Assembly: GCA_036571765.1 (NCBI GenBank)
Contig: BROE01000019.1
Coordinates: 7,628,021-7,692,020 of the forward strand
Origin: Plecoglossus altivelis
Taxonomy: Eukaryota; Chordata; Actinopteri; Osmeriformes; Plecoglossidae
Length of the DNA stretch: 64,000 nt
Reading direction: 5' to 3'
The position numbers and the translations under genes were made by a program. Positions 1-11,965 of this stretch are shown here, one piece after another; position 1 is the first letter of the stretch, and every line of letters starts with the position of its first letter. The notes under the pieces were generated by a model. That model ran no database searches, was not told where the DNA came from, and worked only from the letters and a program-made list of their open reading frames with translations.

Positions 1-3000
1 CGACTTCGCCACTGAAGCGGCGACCAAAGCTGGTGAGGACCCCGACCTCTGCCCCTGAAGTTCTCTGACCTCCCGAGTCGTGACCCCTGACCTCTGTTCC
101 TCTGCCTCCAGACGTCCACGTGGAGCCTCACAAGAAGCAACTTCACGTAACGCTGGCCTACCACTTCCAGACCAATCACCTTGCAGCGCTGGAGAAGCTG
201 GCCAAGGGCGTCGATATCTCCCTGGGTTGCGATTGGCTGGCTGTGCTCTTCTCTCGGGACATACGATTCGCCAATCACGAAGTACGCTGCTGTGTTGTCC
301 TCCGAGGTGATGTCTTGACAACCCACCTGTCCTGTTTGATGTCCAGGCTGGTAATTTCCACCTCTTCCCCACCCCCCTCCTCTCCCACTCTCCCCCCCAC
401 AGACCCTGCGTGTGATGTACCCATACGTGCCTCAGAATGAGGATGAGCTGGAGCTGGTGTCTGGGGACTTCATCTTCATGTCTCCGCTGGAGCAGGGCAG
501 CGCCAGCGAGGGCTGGGTATACGGGACTTCCCTGGGCTCTGGCCTGTCCGGCCTGCTGCCTGAGAACTACGTAAACCGGGCCGACGAGTGCGACACCTGG
601 GTCTTCCACGGGTAAGGAAGGGCTGGCAACGTCTGTAACAACAGCTTCCGTAGCGAGCCATCTGAGTAACTGATGTTTCTGCCCCCTGGTGGTGAGATGT
701 GCATAGGACAGGGTGGACAGAAGGGACATGTCCCTCCCTCTGTCAAAACACCATTCAAACCTCCCCATGGATAAGAAGCAGCAGGCCAGGAGTGCAGTGT
801 TAGCATAAATGGTGGTTACAAAGCCGTTAGTCGTCACTAAACCAAAGCTACTTCTTTCCTGGTGTGTGATGCTATCCTCAGGTCTCACTCCTTCCTCCAA
901 TGTGCCTTACCTTCCAACACTGGAGGGGCTGTCGGTGGGCTCCTGTTTGATGGACAGCTGGACGGCCGTCTCCTTGACGACCTCGGGGATCCAACCAGCC
1001 TCAGTGTTCTCTGTCCTCCTCTCCAGGTATGTCAGTCAGGTGGTTAGTTTAGAATATGTTATTTGATTGGACATCAAGCATTCCATGAGTGGATATTGAA
1101 ATAGAGGATTGCAGCAATGGAACATCAGACTGTACATTTATCACTCCACATGTCACTAGGTAGTTAAGATTGCGGGGAAAAACTAATGTATAAATGGCAC
1201 GCATGTGTTAGTTGAGATGTGTACCACGTATTATAGTATAATATTTAGCATATGCTACTCTGTATGTCTGTTGTGTAGGTCTTTATATCTCTGCTGTGTG
1301 TTCCTCAGATGATGAAACCTAGCAGCCAGTCTGGTCTGGCTAAGAGGAGACTGTTTGTGTGTCGTCATGGCGAGAGGATGGATGTGGTGTTTGGGAAACA
1401 CTGGATCACTCAGTGCTTTGATACCAAAGGTACGACTGGAGCAGAGGATCGTAGATCCTAATGTTCTTCTCTCGACTGGATGAGTATGAGGGAGACCAAC
1501 TGGAATGACAGCCGACTACAGTTCCCATCATGCTGCTGTGCTTCATTTCTCTTCCTGGTGTCTCTGGATGTCTGCAGGTCGATATATCCGCTCCAACCTT
1601 AACATGCCGCTCAGCCTGCCCGCCCGGACTGGAGGCTTCCGGGAATACGATAAAGACTGTCCCATCACAGTGTTCGGATCCACCCAGGCTCGGCTTGTAG
1701 GTAGGTAGCTGGTAGCAGCTTGGTCTGGTTGCTAGTTAGCTGGTACCAGGCTGGTCTGGTTGCTAGCTAGCTGGTACCAAGCTGGTCTGGTAGATAAGTA
1801 GCTGGTAGCAGCTTGGTCTGGTTGCTAGCTAGCTGGTACCAAGCTGGTCTGAGAGATAGCTAGCTGGGAACAGCTTGGTCTGGTTGCTAGCTAGCTAGTA
1901 CCAAGCTGGTCTGGTAGATAACTAGCTGATCACCCAGCCAGACAATTTCCCCTCTCCACGGTCCATGTCTGATGTGCCATGTGTGTGTGTTTGTAGGAGA
2001 GGCTCTGCATGAGAGTCACTCAGTAATAGACTTTGTGTACTGCTCTCCATCGCTGCGCTGCGTCCAGACAGCTCACAACATCCTCAGAGGTACCGGATCA
2101 AACTCACTTCATACCACACTGCTTATCTTACATTACATTGTTTTATATTGCTGTAGCCCTTACATGCACCTTTATATGACGGAGTATGCTACAGTATACT
2201 GCGTACAACACTCTCCTCCCTTTCTCCTCTTATCTCCCTCCTCCCCTTGTCTGTCCTCCTCCCAGGCCTCCAGCTGGAGGGCCAGACTAAGGTCCGTGTG
2301 GAGCCTGGCTTGTTTGAATGGACCAAGTGGGTATCAGGCACCACCCTACCGGTCTGGATCCCTCCAACAGAGCTGGCTGGAGCTAACCTGAGTGTGGACA
2401 CAACGTACAGGTAGAGACACACATACTCCACACACACACACTCCTCACACATCCGCCTCACGTACACTTCTTACACACTGTTTACCTGGTCTATACACAC
2501 AGTTCAACTATGCACACTTCACGCACGCTCCTTCACACATTGATCACACACCGATCCTGTCAGAGGTATCAGCTGTCATGTAGATCCGTATCCTCTTGTT
2601 CCTCTCCAGACCTCATATTCCCATCAGTAAGCTGGTGGTGTCGGAGTCCTACGACACATACATCAACCGCAGCTTCCAGGTCACGCGGGAGATCATGGCG
2701 GAGTGCAAGAACCTAGGTGAGCTTCCGAGCCGTCTGTTTCAGCCATAGACACGGCACGCTGGGGTGAGCGGAGATGGATTTGGCAGGTGTCCGTACGCAG
2801 CGCGAGTCATGGTGTTCGTGGTATGTGGCTCTGTGGCCGCTCCCTCTCTCACACAGGAAGCACAGTGCTGATCGTGGCCCACGCTTCCTCTCTGGAGGCC
2901 TGTACGCGCCAGATGCAGGGCCTCAGCCCCCAGAACTCCAAGGACTTTGTGCAAGTGGTCCGAAAGGTCAGCCCACGCTCCTGGCGGCATTCCAAGAGAT

Positions 3001-3315
3001 GATTACTCTCTCTCTCTGTCTCCCCCTCTCTCTCTGTTGCCTCTCTCTCCTATCTCTCTCCTCCTCTCCTGTCTCCTATCTTATGCCCCTGTCCTTTTGG
3101 TTTGATTTAGATGTTTTAATTATTGTTTTTATTGACTTCTTCCCCTTGCTCTGTCTCTCTCTGTCTCTCGCTCTCAGATCCCCTACCTGGGCTTCTGTGC
3201 ATGTGAGGAGATGGGGGAGACGGGGGTGTGGCAGCTGACAGACCCTCCCATCCTCCCTCTGACCCATGGGCCCAATCACAGCTTCAACTGGAGAGAGACG
3301 CTTCTGCAGGACTGA
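1..3315 (+). CDS. ubash3b: UBASH3B (Sts-1/TULA-2), partial: last 11 coding exons
   Basis: Ubiquitin-binding, SH3-containing protein tyrosine phosphatase that dampens receptor and non-receptor tyrosine kinase signalling (known for the family). Coding exons: 1-32, 112-281, 403-611, 882-1026, 1309-1429, 1578-1700, 1997-2089, 2266-2410, 2610-2716, 2857-2966, 3178-3315 (stop TGA 3313-3315). All introns are GT-AG and every junction keeps frame, giving about 463 codons; the N-terminal UBA part lies left of the window. Visible: second 2H-phosphoesterase motif HVTLAY (exon at 112); SH3 domain in exon 403-611 (DELELVSGDFIF, EGWVYG, GLLPENYV); histidine phosphatase domain with RHGER (exon 1309), SPSLRCVQTA (exon 1997), LFEWTKW (exon 2266) and VAHASS (exon 2857), which supply the catalytic His and Arg, acidic Glu and second His of the family. 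The C-terminus ends NWRETLLQD, like UBASH3B. The Lys/Arg-rich linker is close to UBASH3B rather than the catalytically weak UBASH3A. Introns are only about 80-300 bp, typical of compact fish genes. Which teleost copy (a or b) it is cannot be told. Confidence 0.96.
1701..1930. repeat. Intronic minisatellite in ubash3b
   Basis: Degenerate tandem repeat of about 31 bp, alternating TAGCAGCTTGGTCTGG-like and TACCAAGCTGGTCTGG-like half-units, about seven copies. It fills most of the intron between the exons ending at 1700 and starting at 1997, and begins immediately after the donor site, so the first unit overlaps the splice donor region. Confidence 0.85.
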
Positions 3316-4007
3316 TGGCCACGCCCCTCCCCGGCCACGCCCCTTCACGGCCACGCCCTGCGGCCACTCTCCGAAACAGACACGGCGTGACCCTTTCTTC
3401 ACCTAAGCCCCTCCACGCCCCTCCCACCCCTCCTCTCAGCCCCTCCCAGAATGCCCTGGATCACCCCCCTAGACACCATGTGAACACACTCTCAGCTCTG
3501 ACCTACTGTGTAACACTGTTGTCCCTGAACCTTGTTCATGAAGGAAGAGGAGGAGGTGATGATGGTGATTCGAACACAAAGTACCTTCTAGTGTGACACG
3601 ACGGCATCTGCAAACACAACATTATGCCCAGCAGGATTCACAAACGCCCACGGTGCCAGTAGAGGGGTGGGATAGAGGGGCGGGGGTGAGGAGTTAAGGG
3701 GGTCCTGGGCTGAGGGGCTGTGCTCCCTGGAGCCCCTCCCCAACCCTGGGAGTCGGGCACCAGTGGCATTCTGGGAGGAAAAAAAAAGGCTGCTTTCTCC
3801 CTACACTGTGATGGGAAGAGAGCTGCACAAGTCATCCAATCTTCCATGCCTCTATGTTTAGTTGAGTCATTTGCACACGCACAAACCCACCCCCTGACTA
3901 TAATAGAAAGCACAAAACTAGACCTTGTTGTGACAATCAGAGAAGAGAAGACTGTGACCTCACCCAGGAACCTCATCACCACCACACTCCATATTAGTTG
4001 AATATTT

Positions 4008-4258
4008 TGGTATCACGTTACATTAAGGTTACATAGCACACATAACTACACAGTTATAGATTTAGTAGCAACATAGTAGGTGCATAGGAATCGCTATGTA
4101 ATGAAGCGTAACTCGATACAGTTCATTTCCCATGTACCTACAACATTGTCGCTACAGGCATTGCTGTGTAGTTATTGGTGTGGTAAATGATGTAACCTTA
4201 ATATAGAGTGTTGATATGTTATTACATGGTAGGTCATGTAACCTTAATAAGGTGTGGT
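4008..4258. mobile_element. Foldback MITE-like element
   Basis: About 250-bp partly palindromic block. TTAAGGTTACAT at 4023-4034 is matched in inverted orientation by ATGTAACCTTAA at 4190-4201 and again at 4236-4247. An inner pair, CATAACTACACAG (4041-4053) and CTGTGTAGTTATT (4164-4176), is also inverted. This is the layout of a non-autonomous DNA transposon; the superfamily is not identified and no clean target-site duplication was seen. Confidence 0.7.
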
Positions 4259-5894
4259 CCATGCTTAAGATATTCATTTCAAATTCGACCATGGCCCCTT
4301 AAGTTTATTTCAAACTTGTAAATTCTCCTAATGGACTAGGAGTCCACCTTAAACTCTGAATGGTTACCCTTCCTGTTGTGACGTACCTCTGATCTGAGAC
4401 TACTGCTTTTTAATGCTTTCACTTGGTTCTGTTTTTATTACGTTACTAAACACGTTTTGTATGTTATTCATTTAAGGGTAACATGTCCAATGTTTGTCAT
4501 CGTAGGTGAGGAAATGAGCCGCTGATCCAGGCGTTTTTATTGGTCGGTGGTGTCCAGGTGGGATGGGACCAGGAAGTGACACAATGTTGAGAAATGTGAA
4601 AAGTGACATATCGGCTAGTGTCAGGCAGGACACACACTTTAGACCAAATAGACTGTCACAGATCACCAGACATATACTTTATTGTTTCTGTTGCTAAGCA
4701 TTGTTACACAGATATTTGGATTACAGAACTAGTTTATTTGATAGAACTCTTAGACACAAGTCAGAGGGCAGAGTTGTGGCAGAAGTTGACATTTGAGCGA
4801 AATGTATTTGAAGCGCCATTTGAACTCCCAATGTTTTTTGTTTGATATTATCCTTTTTAGCTTGACGCGAACCACACATAGACAAATACCTGTGACACGT
4901 ATACTCATCAGTTAACGTGGAGAGTCTTTCTCCCCAAGTAACGGTCATTCCATCCCTGGTTTCCTGCGTTCACGTCTTAAAAAATCTTGAAGCGAACGCT
5001 ATTTCATGTTCTTGTCCGCCGTGTCAGTGTGTCCGTCGCTGTTTTCATAGATTCTGTAACATTTCTATCTGTTCTGTGTGTGATTGCACTTACTGTTCTT
5101 GAATGGGGCGCGTTGATGGATCGAGACTACCTTCCTTAGCGTGACATGGGCTTCAAACTAGGGAATATAAGAAAAGGAGAAAAAAAGAGAAATCGATAGA
5201 TATTATATACCACTCTCTCCCTTTACTCTAGTTCTACCTTTCTGTCGTTATTTTTCTCCGTATCTATGGTTCTCTCTCTTTCTTCAAAATAACTTCATTC
5301 ACTCCTCAGGACTCTGCTGAACCGCTGAACAGCTCACAACACCGAGATGTTGATGCGTCAGAATTGATATTGAAGTTTGACGTGGGGCTGTGAGTTCTGT
5401 GATCACAAGTGCAGTCTAAAACCATCACGTGCTGGAGGAAATCCTCCTTCTGACATCAGCAGCTAATTGACAAGTTGGGTTTTTGTCGCATCTGTTGGCT
5501 TGCTGCGTCTTCTGACGTGATCTCACGACGTCACTTGAAACTTGTTGAACAGTCTTCCAGCTTTCAGCTTCGTATTAATGGAAGACAAAAACAAGGAAAA
5601 AAACAAAACTTTTCTCTGTCCTCAGCTGCCTCAAGTGCTTTGCATGCTAAAGGAGAAAAAACGAGCAAATTGAATATAATCTATTTACTTGAAAAGTAAA
5701 CTATAGCCTACATAAACAAAATTAAAGTCAAATTAAATTGTATTTAAATTATTGTTTTAAATGTATGCATTTCACAAAGTATACAAGAAAATATTATATT
5801 TTGTTGCAAATGACTGCCTCTATAATTATATTTGTTGTGAAAAGGTCTGATAACGATGATGTACTGCTTAGGAAATATGTAAATTATGTTCGCA

Positions 5895-5900
5895 AATAAA
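5895..5900 (+). other. Candidate polyadenylation signal AATAAA
   Basis: Canonical hexamer in AT-rich sequence 2.6 kb after the ubash3b stop. Could mark the end of the long 3' UTR; not supported by transcript data. Confidence 0.3.
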
Positions 5901-5920
5901 TGTTTTATCTGCATCAACTT

Positions 5921-6640
5921 CTCAGTAGGCCTTGCACTACCTACAGATGGCGCTAGGTGACACATTAGTTTCATGACACCAGCTGCCACAAATGAAAAGT
6001 TACAAACAGATTGAGTGAACTGCGTAACACGATTTGAAACATTGGATTTGGCAGTTGGGATTTTTTTTGAAGATAAAGCACAAATTGATTAAAACTAAAC
6101 CTATGCGATCTATTAGAGAAAAGGCACGATTTCCTCGCCAACAGCTATATGGACGTTTTTCAGGTAAGCGGACAGATGATATCATATTATTAGAGATTCA
6201 TTTCAGATGCCGATTAGCTTGCCCGACAATAAAACGGTTTTCATGTTATGTTGTCCACTGCAAATACAAAATATTTTGGAATACGACAAACTGTTTACAT
6301 AATCGAAATCTAGGTCAGAGGTCAGTGCCAAAATATTGTGCCAAAATTGTGTTTGAGCCGGTGAGAGAAGGTGATGAAAGGTGTCTTCCAAACGCTCCAT
6401 TGCTAAGAATTTCTAAGAAAAAAAGGTGGACGGGCAGACATTAAAACGTCTTATCTTTCCCATAAATGTATTCAAAGTACACACGTCTCTGACGCTATGG
6501 GTCAGCCAGGTTTTTCGATGGTCTTCAGAGGCTGTGGTTGGTTCTGTATTTCCAAGAGGATTTTAAGAAGCTGGTAGGGAGCAAACCATTTCTATAGACT
6601 TTGCAGTGTCAAATGATAAACAAATCACGGCTTAAGAGGT
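5921..6640. other. Unique AT-rich intergenic sequence
   Basis: No gene, repeat or motif recognised. A 136-codon open frame at 6034-6444 (+) has no recognisable domain and is probably chance. Confidence 0.5.
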
Positions 6641-6670
6641 GCTAACATTTCCTTGTCTCTCGGCAGATTT

Positions 6671-6691
6671 ACACACAACACACACACACAC

Positions 6692-6765
<74 letters not shown>

Positions 6766-6835
6766 CACCACACACACACACACACATACACATACACACA
6801 CACACACTTACAGTCAGTCAGTCAGTCAGTCAGTC
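6671..6835. repeat. (CA)n microsatellite followed by (GTCA)n
   Basis: About 135 bp of interrupted CA repeat, followed at 6811-6835 by six tandem CAGT tetranucleotides. Confidence 0.95.
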
Positions 6836-7000
6836 TTAAGCAGTTCTCTCCTGTGCTCTCTTGCCTTAAGAGGGCTTTTGTTCCCTACCTTTCCCATGAC
6901 CTTTGGCTCTGGGTATCATCTGGCCGGCTGTCTGGAGTTAGTAACTCTCCGCACCCCCCACACCATCCAGCCCCCCTGGGGTCACTCTGGAGGGTGTTGG

Positions 7001-7139
7001 GATGGAGAGATAAGCAGAGAGAGAGAGAGAACATTGAGAAAAAAGGAGAAGGTGAGAGAGAGAGGGAGGGAGAAAAACAGAGAGAGAAACAGAGAGAGAG
7101 AGAGACAGAGAGAGACAGAGAGACAGAGAGGGGGGGGGG
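7001..7139. repeat. GA-rich simple repeat ending in a G run
   Basis: Almost pure purine tract (GAGA, GACA, GGGA units) ending in a run of ten G. Confidence 0.9.
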
Positions 7140-7439
7140 TAGCAGTGGTGCAGGTGACCAGTGATCCACACATCTTAGTTACTCTGCAGTGGTTTCATTT
7201 TCATAGCATGTGTGTGTGCGTGTGGATGTGTGCACGTGTGTCCGTGTATGCGTGTGCACAGCACCTGTTTGTTGAAGGCGATGTGATTGGTGACAGGAAC
7301 ATGGCTGGCTGGCTAATGACAGGTTTGGACGGGTGACATGAAGCTCCTCTGAATGGTCAACAGCTGGCTCAGGCTGAGCTGGAGGGACAAGGAGATGATT
7401 AGGATGAGATGTGTCAGGCAACTAGCAAGTCAACCACCC

Positions 7440-7595
7440 CCAATGGTACTAACCAGCCAGTCAGCTGCTTAACCAGCCAGTCAGCTAGCTAAACAGCCAG
7501 CTAGCCAGCTAGTCTTCCAGCCAGTCACCCAGTTAACCAGCCAGCAAGCTAGTCCCTCACCCAGCCAGTCACCAAGCTAACCAGCCAGCCTGCCT
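7440..7595. repeat. Degenerate CAGC/CAGT-rich tandem repeat
   Basis: Irregular units built on CCAGCCAGTCAGCTAGCTAA. No coding potential. Confidence 0.75.
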
Positions 7596-7841
7596 GCCAG
7601 TGTTTATCAATATGAAACAGAGTAGCTGTCAGTGTGCAGCAGAAAGACAGAACAAGCTGTCTGCACACTGGATTACTGCTTCTATTTCCAGCCCGGCCGG
7701 GATGGGGGGCATGCCTCTGAGGGCAGCTGTGGCTGGCAGGGGAGGGCCGGGCCAGGGCGGGGCGGGGAGGACTGGGGCCGGCGAGCGGGCAGGCCGGCTG
7801 ATCAGGTTGGGACGGGATGGGCTTTGACCCTGAACCTCAGG

Positions 7842-8820
7842 CTATGGAGAGAGAGCAAGGTTGGAGGAGACAGAGAGGGGGAGAAAGAGAGAGCGAGAAT
7901 GGACAGGGCTGGTACTAGAGAGAGAGATGGAAAGACGGAACGAGAGAGAGGAAAGAGAAAGAGACAGGACTGGGAAGAGATAGGGATGGAGTGAGAGAAA
8001 GCGGGAGTGGGTGATGGAGAAACAGAGAGCAGAGAAGGGAGAGAGCGAAAGAGAGAGAAGGGAGGGAAAGGGGAAAGTAGAGAGAGCAAGAGAGGGGATG
8101 GGCGAGAGAGCTGGGTAGAGAGGGGGGATGTAAAGAGCGAGCGAGAGAGAGAGTCTCTGTGAAGAGCTCATTCTGGGGACTGGGGCCACGTGTCTGATCC
8201 GAAAGCGGGTCAGGTGAGCTGGTGAGGGGAGGGCTGGAGTCCTACACAAGCAGAGTCAGTGGGAGAGAAGCCCTGTTTATTTCAGTTTTCCGCCTTTCTG
8301 TGTGGAGCAAGCGGGGGGAGCGTGGGAGGGTTAGTGAGCGTCAGGGGGAGGTAGGGGAGAGGAGGGAGGGAGGGGGCAGTGAGCGTCAGAGGGAGGTAGT
8401 GAGAGAAGAGGGAGGGGGTAATGAGCGTCAAGAGTGGGGGAAGAGGAGGGAGAGAAAAGGAAAGGAAAAAAAAGAAAGAAAGAGGGAGGGAGGGGGAAGG
8501 ATGGGAGAGGAGGGCAGGGGCAGTGAGGCTCTAGGGGAGGTGTGGAGAGGAGGGAGAGAGAAAAAAAAAAAAAAAAAGAGGGAGGGAGGGGGAGAGGGGA
8601 GGGAGGAGAGGGATGGGCAGTGAGCGCTAAGGGAGGTGGTATGGGAGAGGGGATGGCCAGAGAGGATGATGGGGCAGTGAAGCGTCGAACGGTACGGTCG
8701 CCGGTGGGAACGGAGGAGGGTAGGGGGTCACATAAGCGGTCTAGCTGGGGGAGGTCAGGGGGAGAGAGGGGGGTTAATTAAGCGTCAAGGGGGAGGTAGG
8801 GGGGAGAGGAGGAGGGGGTA
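7842..8820. repeat. About 1 kb purine-rich low-complexity tract
   Basis: The + strand is overwhelmingly A/G (GAGAGA, GGGAGG units), interrupted only by a roughly 150-bp mixed segment near 8160-8310. Includes an A run at about 8561-8577 and a recurring GAGCGTCA/GAGGTAGGGG unit at 8335-8820. Confidence 0.85.
8222..8310. repeat. Diverged copy of the segment at 12355-12440
   Basis: About 80 bp around CAGTGGGAGAGAAGCC are shared with 12355-12440, with scattered substitutions, indicating an older duplication about 4.1 kb apart. Function unknown. Confidence 0.7.
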
Positions 8821-10393
8821 ATAATGCTGTTCAGAGGTAGGTGGGGCATGGAGATGAGGGGATCCTGCAGCTCTGGTTGTCACTCTGCAGCGTGGGCTTG
8901 GTTCTGAACACGATGCAGCCCAAACTGGGTCATGACTGAGGGGAAAAGAGAGAGATTACGGTCTGACAACAGCGCTGTGAGCCGAATTAGACGGCAGGAT
9001 TTTTAGGACAGGCTTTACGTAACACGTAGACAGCTTAAGTCACCAGAGGAGATCTGCTCTGTGTGGTGTGTGTGGTGTCTGTGGTGTCTGATGTCCTGTG
9101 TCTGGTGTGTGGTCACGTGGTGTGTCCGAGTGTGTGTGTGTCCATATTTCAAAACTCTGCCCAGAGCGCCCACATCACAGTGGCCGCAGTTCGATCTGGC
9201 CTGGAGCAGAAACTGGTCCTCACGAATATGTAATCCTGATTTGTCTTCATGATAGCACGTCTCTCCACACTCTCCATTATATATGACCCTCTCCAGAAAC
9301 AGCTCTGGAATGTCCCTGTTTCTAAGATGGCGGAGGAGAAGACTGTTGAACTGGAATTACAAACTTAAAAATGACAAGGAGTTCGCTGGTATTTTAGTTC
9401 CTTGTCACTTCAGGTTGGTGTTGGAGATGCAGAACCAAGCCTGCTGGGGCTCTGTCTGGGTCTGGTCTGTCTGGGTCTGGTCTGTCTGGGTCTGGTCTGT
9501 CTTCTGTCTGGTCTGTCTCTGTGAGGTCTGTCTCTGTCAGGTCTGTCTCTGTCAGGTCTGTCTCTGTCAGGTCTGTCTGGGTCTTCTCTGTCTGGGTCTG
9601 GTCTGTCTGGGTCTGGTCTGTCTGGGTCTGGTCTGTCTGGGTCTGGTCTGTCTCTGTCAGGTCTGTCTGGGTCTTCTCTGTCTGGGTCTGGTCTGTCTGG
9701 GTCTGCTCTGTCTGGGTCTGGTCTGTCTGGGTCTGGTCTGTCTGGGTCTGGTCTGTCTGGGTCTGGTCTGTCTGGGTCTGGTCTGTCTCTGTCAGGTCGG
9801 TCTCTGTCTCTGTCCGGGTCTGCTCTGTCTGGGTCTGCTCTGTCTGGGTCTGCTCTGTCTGGGTCTGCTCTGTCTGGGTCTGCTCTGTCTGGGTCTGGTC
9901 TGTCTGGGTCTGGTCTGTCTGGGTCTGGTCTGTCTCTGTCAGGTCTTTCTCAGGTCTGTCTCTGTTTGGTCTGGCCGTCTGGAGGGGGATGGGGAGAATT
10001 TGAGAGGATGAGAGCAATAGGATGAAAGGACGATTGAGAGAGGACAAGAAGATCATTGAGAGAGGATGATTTAGAGAGGATGAGAGAGTAGTTAGAGGCC
10101 AAAGATACTCAACAACTCTGAGAGTGAGAGGATGAGAGAGGATGACAGAGTGAGAATGGTGTGATGTCGTGACGGTACATGACATGTATTGCGACTGGGA
10201 AGTTGTAATTGTGTCCGGGTGTGTGAGGTTGTAACAATGTTACCGTAGTCATGTTTAGATGTTGTGACTGTGTTTGAGGATGTGACTGGGACCATGTGGA
10301 CGAGGTTCATATTATGTTGGGGTTAAAGCTAAGGTTAGGATTAAGGCCAAGGTTATGTGTGGTGTTATGGTAAGGGTTAGGGTTATGGCTGGG
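8775..10393. repeat. Large direct duplication, copy 1
   Basis: Near-identical to 10394-11965, offset 1633 bp at the left side (GATCCTGCAG at 8861 and 10494) and about 1574 bp at the right; the difference is minisatellite copy number. Contains unique flanks plus a 15-bp array (9449-9950). Copy 1 carries small indels relative to copy 2 near 9160-9250. Confidence 0.9.
9449..9950. repeat. 15-bp minisatellite (CTGTCTGGGTCTGGT type)
   Basis: About 33 units of 15 bp, variants CTGTCTCTGTCAGGT and CTGTCTGGGTCTGCT. Because 15 is divisible by three it stays open in several frames, giving spurious long repeat ORFs on both strands. Confidence 0.95.
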
Positions 10394-11965
10394 GAGAGGA
10401 GGGAGGGGGTAATAAGCGTCAGGGGGAGGTAGGGGGGAGAGGAGGGAGGGGGTAATAAGCGTCAGGGGGAGGTAGGGGGGATAGGAGAGAGGGGATCCTG
10501 CAGCTCTGGTTGTCACTCTGCAGCGTGGGCTTGGTTCTGAACACGATGCAGCCCAAACTGGGTCATGACTGAGGGGAAAAGAGAGAGATTACGGTCTGAC
10601 AACAGCGCTGTGAGCCGAATTAGACGGCAGGATTTTTAGGACAGGCTTTACGTAACACGTAGACAGCTGAACCACCAGGAGGAGATCTGCTCTGTGTGTG
10701 TGTGTGTGTGTGTGTGTGTCAGTGTGTGTCAGTGTGTGTCAGTGTGTGTCAGTGTGTGTGTGTCTCATATTCAACTCTGCCCAGAGCCACCACATCACAG
10801 TGGCCCAGTTCATCTGCCTGGAGCAGAAACTGTCCTCACCACGTCTCTCCACACTCTCCATTATATATGACCCTCTCCAGAAACAGCTCTGGAATGTCCC
10901 TGTTTCTAAGATGGCGGAGGAGAAGACTGTTGAACTGGAATTACAAACTTAAAAATGACAAGGAGTTCGCTGGTATTTTAGTTCCTTGTCACTTCAGGTT
11001 GGTGTTGGAGATGCAGAACCAAGCCTGCTGGGGCTCTGTCTGGGTCTGCTCTGTCTGGGTCTGCTCTGTCTGGGTCTGGTCTGTCTCTGTCTGGTCTGTC
11101 TCTGTGAGGTCTGTCTCTGTCAGGTCTGTCTGGGTCTTCTCTGTCTGGGTCTGGTCTGTCTCTGTCTCTTTCTGGGTCTGCTCTGTCTGGGTCTGGTCTG
11201 TCTGGGTCTGCTCTGTCTGGGTCTGGTCTGCTCTGTCTCTGTCTGGGTCTTCTCTGTCTGGGTCTGGTCTGTCTGGGTCTGCTCTGTCTGGGTCTGGTCT
11301 GTCTGGGTCTGCTCTGTCTGGGTCTGGTCTGGTCTGTCTCTGTCTGGGTCTGGTCTGTCTCTGTCAGGTCGGTCTCTGTCTCTGTCCGGGTCTGCTCTGT
11401 CTGGGTCTGCTCTGTCTGGGTCTGGTCTGTCTGGGTCTGGTCTGTCTCTGTCAGGTCTGTCTCTGTCAGGTCTGTCTCTGTCAGGTCTGTCTCTGTCAGG
11501 TCTGTCTCTGTCAGGTCTTTCTCAGGTCTGTCTCTGTTTGGTCTGGCCGTCTGGAGGGGGATGGGGAGAATTTGAGAGGATGAGAGCAATAGGATGAAAG
11601 GACGATTGAGAGAGGACAAGAAGATCATTGAGAGAGGATGATTTAGAGAGGATGAGAGAGTGAGTGAGAGAGCCAAAGATACTCAACAACTCTGAGAGTG
11701 AGAGGATGAGAGAGGATGACAGAGTGAGAATGGTGTGATGTCGTGACGGTACATGACATGTATTGCGACTGGGAAGTTGTAATTGTGTCCGGGTGTGTGA
11801 GGTTGTAACAATGTTACCGTAGTCATGTTTAGATGTTGTGACTGTGTTTGAGGATGTGACTGGGACCATGTGGACGAGGTTCATATTATGTTGGGGTTAA
11901 AGCTAAGGTTAGGATTAAGGCCAAGGTTATGTGTGGTGTTATGGTAAGGGTTAGGGTTAGGTGTA
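10394..11965. repeat. Large direct duplication, copy 2
   Basis: Second copy of 8775-10393. Ends in a degenerate GGTTAGGGTTAGG tract. Its left boundary lies in GGGGAGAGGAGGGAGG-type repeats also present at the left of copy 1, so unequal exchange or misassembly in that repeat could have produced it. Confidence 0.9.
11032..11525. repeat. 15-bp minisatellite, second array
   Basis: Same 15-bp family as 9449-9950 with a different order of unit variants and slightly fewer units. Confidence 0.95.

Larger units (their letters stand above)
3316..5920 (+). other. Putative 3' UTR of ubash3b
   Basis: Sequence after the stop codon has no supportable coding region. It starts GC-rich (3316-3760) and becomes AT-rich. 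A canonical AATAAA at 5895-5900 and ATTAAA-like sequences near 5720 are candidate polyadenylation signals. Mammalian UBASH3B has a multi-kilobase 3' UTR, so this length is plausible, but the true end is not determined. Contains the MITE-like element at 4008-4258. Confidence 0.4.

Noticed and set aside
6034..6444. 136-codon ORF
   Set aside because: No recognisable domain, AT-rich intergenic composition, no splice or promoter context.
9283..10185. Long open frames on both strands (242-263 codons) over the CTGTCTGGGTCTG array
   Set aside because: The 15-bp unit is divisible by three, so all frames stay open. The products are pure repeats (VWSVW, TDQTQ) with no domain or splice context.
10911..10952. 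ATG in strong Kozak context (AAGATGGCGGAGG) with a 13-codon ORF, also present in the first duplication copy
   Set aside because: Too short, no conserved context, no downstream exon recognised.
10696..11676. Long repeat ORFs over the second copy of the same array
   Set aside because: Same cause as the first copy; not genes.
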